NCBI GenBank assembly: GCA_029936315.1
Contig: JAPYTD010000022.1
Coordinates: forward strand, 5,526 to 59,933
Reading direction: 5' to 3'
Length of the DNA stretch: 54,408 nucleotides
Origin: Planctomycetota bacterium
GTDB taxonomy: Bacteria > Planctomycetota > UBA1135 > UBA2386
In this document: positions 44,958-52,431 of the stretch, piece by piece
How the letters are laid out: the number at the start of each line of letters is the position of its first letter
Position numbering within the stretch: position 1 is the stretch's first letter
The notes under the pieces: model-generated
The model's database searches: none
What the model was told of the DNA's origin: nothing
What the model saw: the letters and a program-made list of their open reading frames with translations, nothing else
Translations under genes and position numbers: made by a program

Positions 44958-45170
44958 TCAAACCGCGCAAGTAGGTGCGGGCTGTGGTGCGGCCTGCGCC
45001 ATCATCGCTTGCCACACGGCCAGCGTGCGTTGTGCCGTGGCTTGCCACGTGAACATTTGCGCTTGCCGGTAGCCGCAGTTCGTTGGCCGGGGCGTTCGGC
45101 TGAGGGCGAGAAGCTGTGCAAGGTCTTCCTGCTGGAGCGGCCCGACAGCGCAGCGGTGAAACAGGCCCTT
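44958..45170 (-). pseudogene. 3' remnant of a glycosyltransferase gene
   Basis: The last 70 or so codons of this minus-strand frame read like the C-terminus of a GT4/GT1-type glycosyltransferase: LQQEDLAQLLALSRTPRPTN, then QMFTWQATAQRTLAVWQAMM, matching the usual 'F(S/T)W..TA..TL.VY' ending. Upstream of about 45170 the frame enters the leader of the plus-strand dsbD-like gene and the resemblance stops. No start codon in a sensible place. The rest of the gene is missing, so this is a remnant. Confidence 0.5.
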
Positions 45171-45213
45171 ACTGGGTTGCACCCGGTCGGTTCCTGATTG
45201 CCCAGAAAAGGCG

Positions 45214-45246
45214 GCACAGAAGAACTCCCGAGAACTTCTTCTGTGC
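45214..45246. promoter_or_regulatory. 11-bp perfect inverted repeat upstream of the DsbD gene
   Basis: GCACAGAAGAA and TTCTTCTGTGC pair around an 11-nt loop, 44 nt before the ATG at 45290. On the minus strand the stem is followed by CGCCTTTTC, resembling an intrinsic terminator; on the plus strand no T-run follows, so there it would be a leader hairpin or an operator. Orientation of function is undecided. Confidence 0.5.
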
Positions 45247-45289
45247 AATCGGTGTCGTGTCGCGATGGGTTCGTATCATCGCCGCCCCG

Positions 45290-47767
45290 ATGCAATCCCG
45301 CTTTACCTGGTCCTTGTTCCTGCTCGCGTCGCTACTCACGCCGCTGACTTCGCAGGACGATCCCAAGTTCACGCTCGTCGCGACCCTTGAGCCGGCTGCC
45401 GCCAAACCTGGCGAGCAGGTCAAGCTGGTGCTGCACGGCACGACCGCGCACGGTTGGCACGCCTACGGCACAATGGAGACCGACAACACTCCGGTGTCGA
45501 TTGATACCGCGGCGTTGCAACTGACCGGCTTCGAACTCGCAGGGCCGGCGGTGATCCCCGGTGGCTCGCCGAAGTTCACGCCGATTGGCACGTCGTACCC
45601 ATTGCCGGAGACCTTCAAGGTCGTTGTGCCGCTGAAGGTCTTGGCTGGCGCGACGGCGAGGAAGGTAGAAGGGGTGCTCGGCTACCAGATCTGCGATGCC
45701 TCGATGTGCGAGCGGCCCAACGAGGCTGCGTTCGTCGCGAAGATGGGGAGCGGCGGTGCTGGTGGTGCGGTTGCGAAGCCGGCAGCGCAGCAGCCGGCAA
45801 CCCAGGGGCCGGGCAGTGGCAGCAAGCCCGAACCAGTTTTGGGACTCGGCACTGCGCCGGGACTTGTGCTCGATGAAGAGAAGATCACGATTCGCGCGAG
45901 CTTCGATCCTCCGACGGTACGTGCTGGCGAAGTGACCACGCTTGTTCTCGATGTGGATGTGATCGACGGATGGCATGCCTACGGCACGCTCGAGCCGATC
46001 AACGTTCCCGTCGGCTTTGACGCGTTCAAGCAAGACGCTGGCGACTTGGAGTTCGAAGGCGAGGCGATCATTCCGCCCGGCATCGAGCAATCGACTCCGG
46101 TTGGGCCGACCTTTCCGTTACCGCACCACTTCCGGGTGAAGCAACACGTGCGCGTGCCAGCTGGCACGGCAGCGGGCACGATCGATGTGGTCGCCGTGCT
46201 CGACTACCAGATTTGTGATGAGAGTGGTTGTGAGAATCCGACCGAAGGCGACGCCGAAGTGACGTTGACGGTGGTCGCTGGTGAGGCGCGCTCCGAGCGC
46301 ATGGACGTGCCACAAGACCCGGTCGTCGTGGGCGCTGAGCCTGACAAGGGCGATGCCGGCCAAATCACCGAGCCTGAAGGGGGTGGCGCCGGAGTAGCTG
46401 GTTCGTGGTGGGAGCTGATCTTGTTGTGTATCGGGGGTGGCTTGTTCGCACTCGCGATGCCGTGCACATATCCGATGATTCCGATCACGTTTAGCTTCTT
46501 CACGAAGCAGGCAGAGAAGCGCGGCGGAAACGTGTTAGGGCTGACGCTGGTTTACGGTCTTGGCATCGTGGCCATGTTCGTGTTTGTCGGCGTTGGGCTC
46601 TCCTCGGTTATCCGAGACGTGACGAATCACTGGATCACCAACACGATCATTGGCGCCTTCTTCTTCTTCTTCGCCTTCGTGTTGTTTGGTTGGGTCAATC
46701 TGAATCCACCACAGTGGATGAATCGTCTGGCCTACAAGGCGCAGAGCACTGCTGGCTCAGGCCGTGGGATGATTAGCGCGTTTCTCGGAGTCTTCTTCAT
46801 GGGTGCGACGCTCGTGCTCACTTCCTTTACGTGTACCGCACCGATTGTTGGCACCCTTATTGGGAGTGTTGCGAAGCATGGCCCGGTGCGGGTTGGCGTC
46901 GGAATGGGCGTCTTCGGATTGACCATGGCGATTCCGTTCATGGCACTTTCCCTGATGCCCGGCAAGGTCAAGTCCATGCCTAAGTCAGGCGAGTGGATGG
47001 AGACGCTGAAGATTTCGCTCGGCTTCGTTGAACTGGCGGCGGCCTTCAAATTCGTGTCGATGGTCGATATGGCCTTTGACTGGCAACTGTTGCCGCGTGA
47101 ACTCTTCCTGATGCTGTGGGCTGCGATCTTTGGCCTGTGGGCGATGTACCTGTTCGGCATCTTGCGCAAAGCAGGCACCGTCAACGAGGGTGTGAGTAGC
47201 GGTCGAATGGCAACCGGCATGGTGGTTACGTTGTTGTCGGCCTACTTCCTCTTCGGGGCTCTTGGCAACAAACTCGACGCGGGCATGACATCGTTCGTGC
47301 CCCCGTACTCAAACTCGTTGATTGCCAATGCGGGCGGTGAGTCCAAGCTCAAGTCGCAGCACGTCATCGTAAAGGACCACCCCGACGAGGCGATTGCGAA
47401 GGCGACTAAGGAGGGGAAGATGCTGCTGTACAACTTCACTGGATTCAATTGAGGTTCGTGCCGCATCATGGAAGACAGTGTCTTCCCGAGTGAGGCGGTC
47501 GCCTCCTTCATGAAGGACCATGTAGTCGAGAGTCGGTTGCACACGGACTTGCAGGGTTCCCTGACCGATGAACAGTTCTCCAGGAACCGCAAGCTGCAGG
47601 ATGAGATCGCGGATGGCAGCACTGCGAACCCTTATTTTGTCATGGTCGACGCGGCGTCCGGCAAGCCGATCATGCACTTTGCGTTGTCGGGTTACTTCCC
47701 GGCCTGGCCCGATCTTTGGATGAAGTTCCTCGAGGCCTCAGCCAAGAAGATCGGCCGAACCATCTGA
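45290..47767 (+). CDS. DsbD-type thiol:disulfide reductase, probable selenoprotein
   Basis: An 825-residue protein if TGA at 47450-47452 is read as selenocysteine (residue 721). Signal peptide 1-19; two tandem DsbD-alpha-like domains (about 22-145 and 195-345), each with WHAYGT and a YQICD..C motif; eight-helix membrane domain (about 373-680) with the redox Cys392 in MPCTYPM and Cys515 in SFTCTAPIVG; C-terminal thioredoxin domain. The latter reads LLYNFTGFN-U-GSC-RIMED, where relatives have FTG.NC..CR, so the CxxC becomes UxxC. After TGA the same frame continues 105 codons with thioredoxin-like sequence (NPYFVMVDAASGKPIMHFAL). DsbD carries electrons from cytoplasmic thioredoxin to periplasmic thiols. 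A sequencing error or real truncation is the alternative, but the hairpin downstream favours recoding. Confidence 0.8.
47461..47498 (+). promoter_or_regulatory. candidate bacterial SECIS element
   Basis: Right after the in-frame TGA the mRNA can fold into a long hairpin. The upper stem GGAAGAC (47470-47476) pairs perfectly with GTCTTCC (47480-47486) around the loop AGT, which offers the GU needed by SelB. A lower stem joins 47461-47469 to 47490-47498 (CCGC with GCGG, then TCAT with GTGA, one A-G mismatch) with a 3-nt bulge. The loop G is about 25 nt from the TGA, inside the range known for bacterial SECIS elements. Confidence 0.75.
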
Positions 47768-47787
47768 GGCTCTTCTGAACCGGCCTG

Positions 47788-49356
47788 CTACCGCGGGCCG
47801 CGGTTGACCTCGACGGCCCAAGTCATCTTCTTGGTCCACACAACCTTACCGGCCTTGTCGAACTCACGAACGCGCGTGGTCTCGGCGACGATCGTGTGAC
47901 CATTGGGCAACCGGTCGGCGTCGCTGGGTGACGAAAGGCCGGTGACCTGCCAGACGATCTCGCCGTTTGGGCTGTATTCGGCGATCGTGCCTTTGTTGCG
48001 CAGGGTCACGAGAGTGTTGCCGTTGGGCAGGCGGTCGGCGTCGTGCACGTTGGGCACTCCGCCAAGTTCCCAGACGATCCTGCCAGCACGGTCGACTTCG
48101 ATCACGCGATCCTGGAGCACGTCCGCGATCAGGACCGTGCCAACGTTGGTCGCCTCTGCATCAAACGGGCGAATGTCATTGTCGTAGGTCCAAACGACCT
48201 TGCCCTGTTGGCTGACTTCGATGACCCGGCCGCCAAACGTGTCGGCGATCAGCGTGTTGCCGTTGGCGAGTCGCTGCGCGCAGTACGGGTTCTTGAGCTT
48301 CTCATACGTCCAGACCACCTTGCCCTTGCGCGTGATCTCCTGCACTCGGCTGACGCTGAACTCGACGATCAGCAAGTTGCCGTTGGGCAGGATGTCCGCG
48401 TCCCATGCGCCGAAGATCTCGTCCCAGGACGCGATCTCCTTGCCTTGAGCATCCACCTCGACGACGCGGTTCTCGGAGTAGTCCGCGATGATCGTGGTGG
48501 CGGGTTTCGGCGTGCGCATTGGTTTGGCCTTCATGGCTTGCTTGGGAGCAGGCTGCCAACGGCTGACTTCCACAGCCCAGACCATCTCCTTCGCCCAGAC
48601 GACCTTCTTGGTGCGGTCGAACTCGCGAACGATCTTGTTCTCGGCGACGATCGTGTTGCCATTGGGTAAGCGATCGGCATCGCTGGGGTGTGCAAGGTCG
48701 AACAGGCTCCAGACGATCTCGCCCTTGCCGTTGACCTCCATGACGGTGCCCGTAGCCCGCAGCGTGATCAGCGTGTTGCCGTTAGCCAGGCGATCGGCGT
48801 CGTGGGGCGTCGGCAACTCGCCGATCTCCCAGACGATCTCGCCTTCTCGATTCACTTCAATGACTCGGTTGTTGAGCACATCTGTGATCAGCACCGTGTT
48901 GGTTGGGGTCAACTCGGCGTCGAACGGGCGGATGTTCTTGTCGAACCTCCAGACGACCACGCCAACCGGGTCGACCTCGATGACTTCCGAGGCAAACGTG
49001 TTCGCGATCAGGGTGTTGCCGTTGGCGAGCCGCTGCGCGCTGTATGGGTTCTTGAGCTTGCCGTAGGACCAGACGCTGTTGCCATCACGGTCTAGCTCGC
49101 TGACCCGACTGACACTGAACGCAACGACCAGGATGTTGCCGTTGGGCAGATAGTTCGCGTCCCACACGCCGAAGATATCCGCCCACTCGGCGCACTCCCG
49201 GCCATTGCGGTCGACTTCGACGACGCGGTTGGCGGAGTAGTCGGCAATCAGCGAGTTGCCGGGCTTCTGCTGGAGAACGGGGTCGAGTGTCAGTGCGGTG
49301 CAGCCAGCGACACTCAAGCCCACGATCATCGAGACACCGGTCATGCAACGGTTCAT
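47788..49356 (-). CDS. PQQ-like beta-propeller lipoprotein with internal duplication
   Basis: A 522-residue protein with lipobox VGLSVAGC (Cys19). It consists of repeated blades of the form NTLIADYSANRVVEVDRNG. The chain is two near-copies of one unit: residues about 33-270 and 287-522, each starting IIADYS/LIADYS and each ending W.K.M.WAVEV.R. Shared strings include KLKNPY.AQRLANGNTLIA and HDADRL.NGNTL. DNA similarity between halves is also high (compare 48265-48300 with 49018-49053), so the duplication looks recent. No catalytic residues seen; likely a binding scaffold. It converges on the DsbD gene. Confidence 0.85.
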   Translation of the reverse strand: MNRCMTGVSMIVGLSVAGCTALTLDPVLQQKPGNSLIADYSANRVVEVDRNGRECAEWADIFGVWDANYLPNGNILVVAFSVSRVSELDRDGNSVWSYGKLKNPYSAQRLANGNTLIANTFASEVIEVDPVGVVVWRFDKNIRPFDAELTPTNTVLITDVLNNRVIEVNREGEIVWEIGELPTPHDADRLANGNTLITLRATGTVMEVNGKGEIVWSLFDLAHPSDADRLPNGNTIVAENKIVREFDRTKKVVWAKEMVWAVEVSRWQPAPKQAMKAKPMRTPKPATTIIADYSENRVVEVDAQGKEIASWDEIFGAWDADILPNGNLLIVEFSVSRVQEITRKGKVVWTYEKLKNPYCAQRLANGNTLIADTFGGRVIEVSQQGKVVWTYDNDIRPFDAEATNVGTVLIADVLQDRVIEVDRAGRIVWELGGVPNVHDADRLPNGNTLVTLRNKGTIAEYSPNGEIVWQVTGLSSPSDADRLPNGHTIVAETTRVREFDKAGKVVWTKKMTWAVEVNRGPR

Positions 49357-49372
49357 AGGTGATCCCTTTGTG

Positions 49373-49450
49373 CTAGCGCGGGTAGCGGTTGACCTCGATG
49401 GCCCAGGTCATTTGCTTGGTCCAGATCAGCTTCTTGTTCTTATCGTCATC
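49373..49450 (-). pseudogene. 3' remnant of a paralogous propeller gene
   Basis: Minus-strand codons from about 49450 to the TAG at 49373 encode DDDKNKKLIWTKQMTWAIEV then NRYPR, almost the same as the end of the intact propeller gene 16 bp downstream (KAGKVVWTKKMTWAVEVNRG). The remnant starts exactly at the stop codon of the truncated FAD gene, in another frame. The rest of this propeller copy is gone. Confidence 0.75.
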
Positions 49451-50399
49451 ATGCCAGCGAGAGGCCCGGAACCCGCGCCACGATCTCGGCCAGACGTGTG
49501 CGGCACTCGGCTTGGGTGCCGTCGGGCTCTGGGATCGCAAACCGGTGCACTTTGGTGAAGCCGAACGCGGCCTCCGTCTTGGTCCATCGGCGCACTTCTT
49601 CTTCGACGGCGCGCAGGAGGACTTCGTCGTCTTTGGGCAGCTCGTTGCCAGCCGTTTCGACACGCACGAGGAAGCGATCCGGCATCGAACGATTCGGGAA
49701 CACATTCGTGCAGAAGATCATTTCGGCGAGTGGGCTCTCAAGTTCTGGGTGGGGGAGCACGCCATAGCCCTGCAGTTCGGGCGCGTCTTTGCTAAGGCCG
49801 CCAAGCCAGACGAATGCCCGTTCGGATGTCGATTCGCGCTCGGCGACGACCGGCAGTTCGGGCTCGAACGCGCCGAGAATGCGGGCGGCGTCGCACGTGG
49901 ATACGGCCAGCACGACCTCCTTGGTCTCGAGTTCGCTTGGCACTTCGCCGCCGAGCGTGACCACGAAGCCGCCACCTTCCTGCGGTTGCACTTGCGTTAC
50001 GGCGCGACCAAGGCGCAGGCAGCCGTCTAACTCACGGCGATAGGCCTGCACGAGGTCCTCACAGCCAGTTGCGAACGAGAACGGCTCGGGCTCGACGCGC
50101 AGCGCACGGAGGTTGTCGCCATCGAACAACCAGCCGGTTTTCCCTTCCGGTTTGCTGCCGATTCTGCGTGGTGGTTTTTTCAGCAGTTCGAGGTGCGGCG
50201 CGAGATCGTCGTCGGTGAACGCAAAGGGGCCGAGTTCACAGGTGAAGCCATTGCTTCGCTGCGTACGCACGTCGTTGCCCGGCCACGCTTGACGATCGAC
50301 GACGAGCGTTTGCGCACCCTTGTGGTGGGCACGAGTGCGCAGCGCCGTTTGCAGGCCTCGAAGCCCGCCACCGACCACGGTGATATCGAATTGTGTCAT
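49449..50399 (-). pseudogene. protoporphyrinogen oxidase-like flavoprotein, truncated at the C-terminus
   Basis: A 316-residue FAD-binding protein starting at 50399 (MTQFDITVVGGGLRGLQTAL, the dinucleotide-binding motif). ELGPFAFTDDD, SFATGCEDLVQAYRREL and LAVSTCDAARIL fit the HemY/amine-oxidase-like family. The chain stops at LAEIVARVPGLSLA, precisely where relatives continue with G.AY.GVG.PDC, the part that closes the FAD site. TGA follows and the next bases are the propeller remnant, so the 3' end has been lost. It is also short in the middle (relatives are about 450 residues). It may be inactive. Divergent from the molybdopterin oxidoreductase gene. Confidence 0.6.
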
Positions 50400-50490
50400 G
50401 AACGCAGATAACTTTGCCGACACGAAAATGCGATGACAACAAGCTTTGCGTGTCGGAATGCCGATCTCATGCTTGGCCCCCTGCTCGTCC

Positions 50491-52431
50491 ATGGCTCAAC
50501 ACAAAGCTCGCACCACCTGTAACCGAGACTGCCCCGACGCGTGCGGCATTATCGCTACGCTCGATGACGGCGTTGTCACCAAGCTGGAAGGTGATCCCGC
50601 CCATCCGGTGACCAAGGGCTTCCTGTGCTTCCGCACGAGTCGCTTCCCTGAGTTGATGGCATCCTCGGTGCGGGTGGCGCAGCCAATGGTGCGACGCAAC
50701 AACCGCCTCGAACCGGCGACTTGGGAAGTTGCGCTCAGCTTGATCGCCGCGAAGCTGGTGCAGGTTCGTGAGGAGTCGGGCGCGGAAGCCATCTTCCACT
50801 ACCGCGCGGGAGGGTCGCTCGGGATCCTCAAGCACATGACGGACTTGCTCTTCGACGAGTTCGGTCCGTGCACGACCAAGGTTGGTGACGTCTGTTCGGG
50901 TGCCGGAGAAGCGGCGCAACAAACCGACTTCGGTACGAGTGACAGCAACGACCTGTTTGACCTGCTCAACAGCAAGCACATTGTGTTGTGGGGCAAGAAC
51001 CCGCGCGTAAGCAACGTGCATCTTGTGCCCGTTCTCAACGACGCGAAGAAGGGTGGCACCCAGATCGTTTCGATCGATCCCCTGCATCACAAGTCGAGCA
51101 GCCTCGCCGACTGTTCGATGCAGCTACGGCCTGGCAGTGACTATGAACTTGCGATGGGCGTGGCGCGGGTGTTGTTTGACAGTTGCCAGGTGCACCCCGA
51201 TGCGCCTGATTACTGCGACAACTTCGATGCGTATCGCGCGCTCGTGCATCAGTGTGATGTCGCGCAGTGGGCGGCGAAGACGGACCTGTCGGAAGCCGAT
51301 GTTCGGCTGCTTGCCGAGCGCTTTGCCGAAGGGCCGACTGCGATCTTGGTTGGTTGGGGCATGCAACGGCGGCAACGCGGTGGCGCCATCGTGCGCGCAC
51401 TGGACGCACTGTGTGCGATCTCCGGCAACCTGTTTCGTTCGGGTGGCGGCGTTTCGTTCTACTTCGCGCGCCGCAAGTCCTTCCGTGCGTTCGGGCCCGT
51501 AGTCAAGCATCCGCGCACGATCCGCGAACCGTTGCTGGGCCAAGACATGCTCGCGGCGGATCCGCCTATCCGCGTCATGTGGGTCACGGCTGGCAATCCG
51601 GTTTCGATGCTGCCCGACGCCAAAAACGTCGCGAAGGCGATTGAGCAGACCGAGTTCGTGGTGGTCGCAGACTGCCTGATGACCGATACGGCGCGTCGTG
51701 CTGATGTCGTCTTGCCGATCCCGACTCTGCTCGAAGACAGCGACCTGCTGGGCTCGTACGGCCATCACTGGATTGCGGAGTCGCAGCCGGTAGTGGCGGC
51801 ACCTTCCGGCGTGCGTCATGAAGTGCGCATCTTCCAGGACCTGGCCAAGCGTCTTGGTCTCGAAGACTACCCGCAGGCGAGCATTGACCAACTCAAGCGA
51901 AAGGCGTTGGCAACGGTCTCTGGGCAGGGCGCGGGACTGGACTCGTTGCGTCGTTCGGGTGCGTTGCGCAGTCCCTTGGCCAGTCCGCTGTTGTTTTCCG
52001 ACGGTCGCGTGCTGACGAAGAGCGGTCGCGTACAGTTGCTCGATGTGGCGCCGGATGAGGTACAGACGTCGGCGCCGCCCGCCAAGAATTCGTCCAGCGA
52101 GCCGTTGTGGTTGTTCTCCAACTCCACGGCGAAGAGCCAAGGTTCGCAGTGGGTTGGCGACGGCCTAGGCGACCGGTCGTGGATCAAAGTGCATCCCGAC
52201 GCGTTGCCCGGCATCGCCGAAGGCACGATCGTGAAGGTTGCGAGCACGACCGGCGAGATCGAAGTCGAACTGCGCCACGACGCACAGCAGCGCGTCGATG
52301 TCGCGATTATGCCGAAGGGCGGCCACTTCGATCGCGGCCAGAGCGCCAATGTGCTGATCGCCGCCCGCGCTACGGATGTCGGGCTCGGCGCTGCCTATCT
52401 GGACTGCCTGGTCCGCATCGGACCGCGGTAG
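50491..52431 (+). CDS. molybdopterin-dependent oxidoreductase with [4Fe-4S] cluster
   Basis: A 646-residue member of the DMSO reductase superfamily. The N-terminal iron-sulphur site is Cys10-x3-Cys14-x3-Cys18 and Cys46 (CNRDCPDACGI ... KGFLC). MGD-binding segments include LVGWGMQRRQRGGAIVRALD, WVTAGNPVSMLPD and VVADCLMTDTARRADVVLPI. The C-terminal dinucleotide-binding part has LWLFSNSTAKSQGSQW and VDVAIMPKGGHFDRGQSANV. No twin-Arg signal: the protein starts directly at MAQHKARTTC and is probably cytoplasmic. The start is ATG 50491. Substrate unknown; it may be a formate- or small-molecule-oxidising enzyme. modABC in this window could supply its metal. Confidence 0.88.
   Translation: MAQHKARTTCNRDCPDACGIIATLDDGVVTKLEGDPAHPVTKGFLCFRTSRFPELMASSVRVAQPMVRRNNRLEPATWEVALSLIAAKLVQVREESGAEAIFHYRAGGSLGILKHMTDLLFDEFGPCTTKVGDVCSGAGEAAQQTDFGTSDSNDLFDLLNSKHIVLWGKNPRVSNVHLVPVLNDAKKGGTQIVSIDPLHHKSSSLADCSMQLRPGSDYELAMGVARVLFDSCQVHPDAPDYCDNFDAYRALVHQCDVAQWAAKTDLSEADVRLLAERFAEGPTAILVGWGMQRRQRGGAIVRALDALCAISGNLFRSGGGVSFYFARRKSFRAFGPVVKHPRTIREPLLGQDMLAADPPIRVMWVTAGNPVSMLPDAKNVAKAIEQTEFVVVADCLMTDTARRADVVLPIPTLLEDSDLLGSYGHHWIAESQPVVAAPSGVRHEVRIFQDLAKRLGLEDYPQASIDQLKRKALATVSGQGAGLDSLRRSGALRSPLASPLLFSDGRVLTKSGRVQLLDVAPDEVQTSAPPAKNSSSEPLWLFSNSTAKSQGSQWVGDGLGDRSWIKVHPDALPGIAEGTIVKVASTTGEIEVELRHDAQQRVDVAIMPKGGHFDRGQSANVLIAARATDVGLGAAYLDCLVRIGPR

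Larger units (their letters stand above)
44843..45289. other. 447-bp gap before the DsbD gene
   Basis: Contents: two terminator hairpins (44861-44927), the glycosyltransferase remnant (minus, 44958-45170), an 11-bp inverted repeat (45214-45246) and the presumed promoter region of the DsbD-like gene. Plus-strand open frames here are shadows. Confidence 0.6.

Noticed and set aside
45116..45289. Longer N-terminus of the DsbD protein
   Set aside because: The start at 45290 gives a clean signal peptide; the upstream part overlaps an inverted repeat and a minus-strand remnant.
49440..49452. Second selenocysteine site at the TGA ending the truncated flavoprotein
   Set aside because: The TGA is followed by another TGA, then CGA and TAA in the same frame, and no hairpin or conserved continuation is present.
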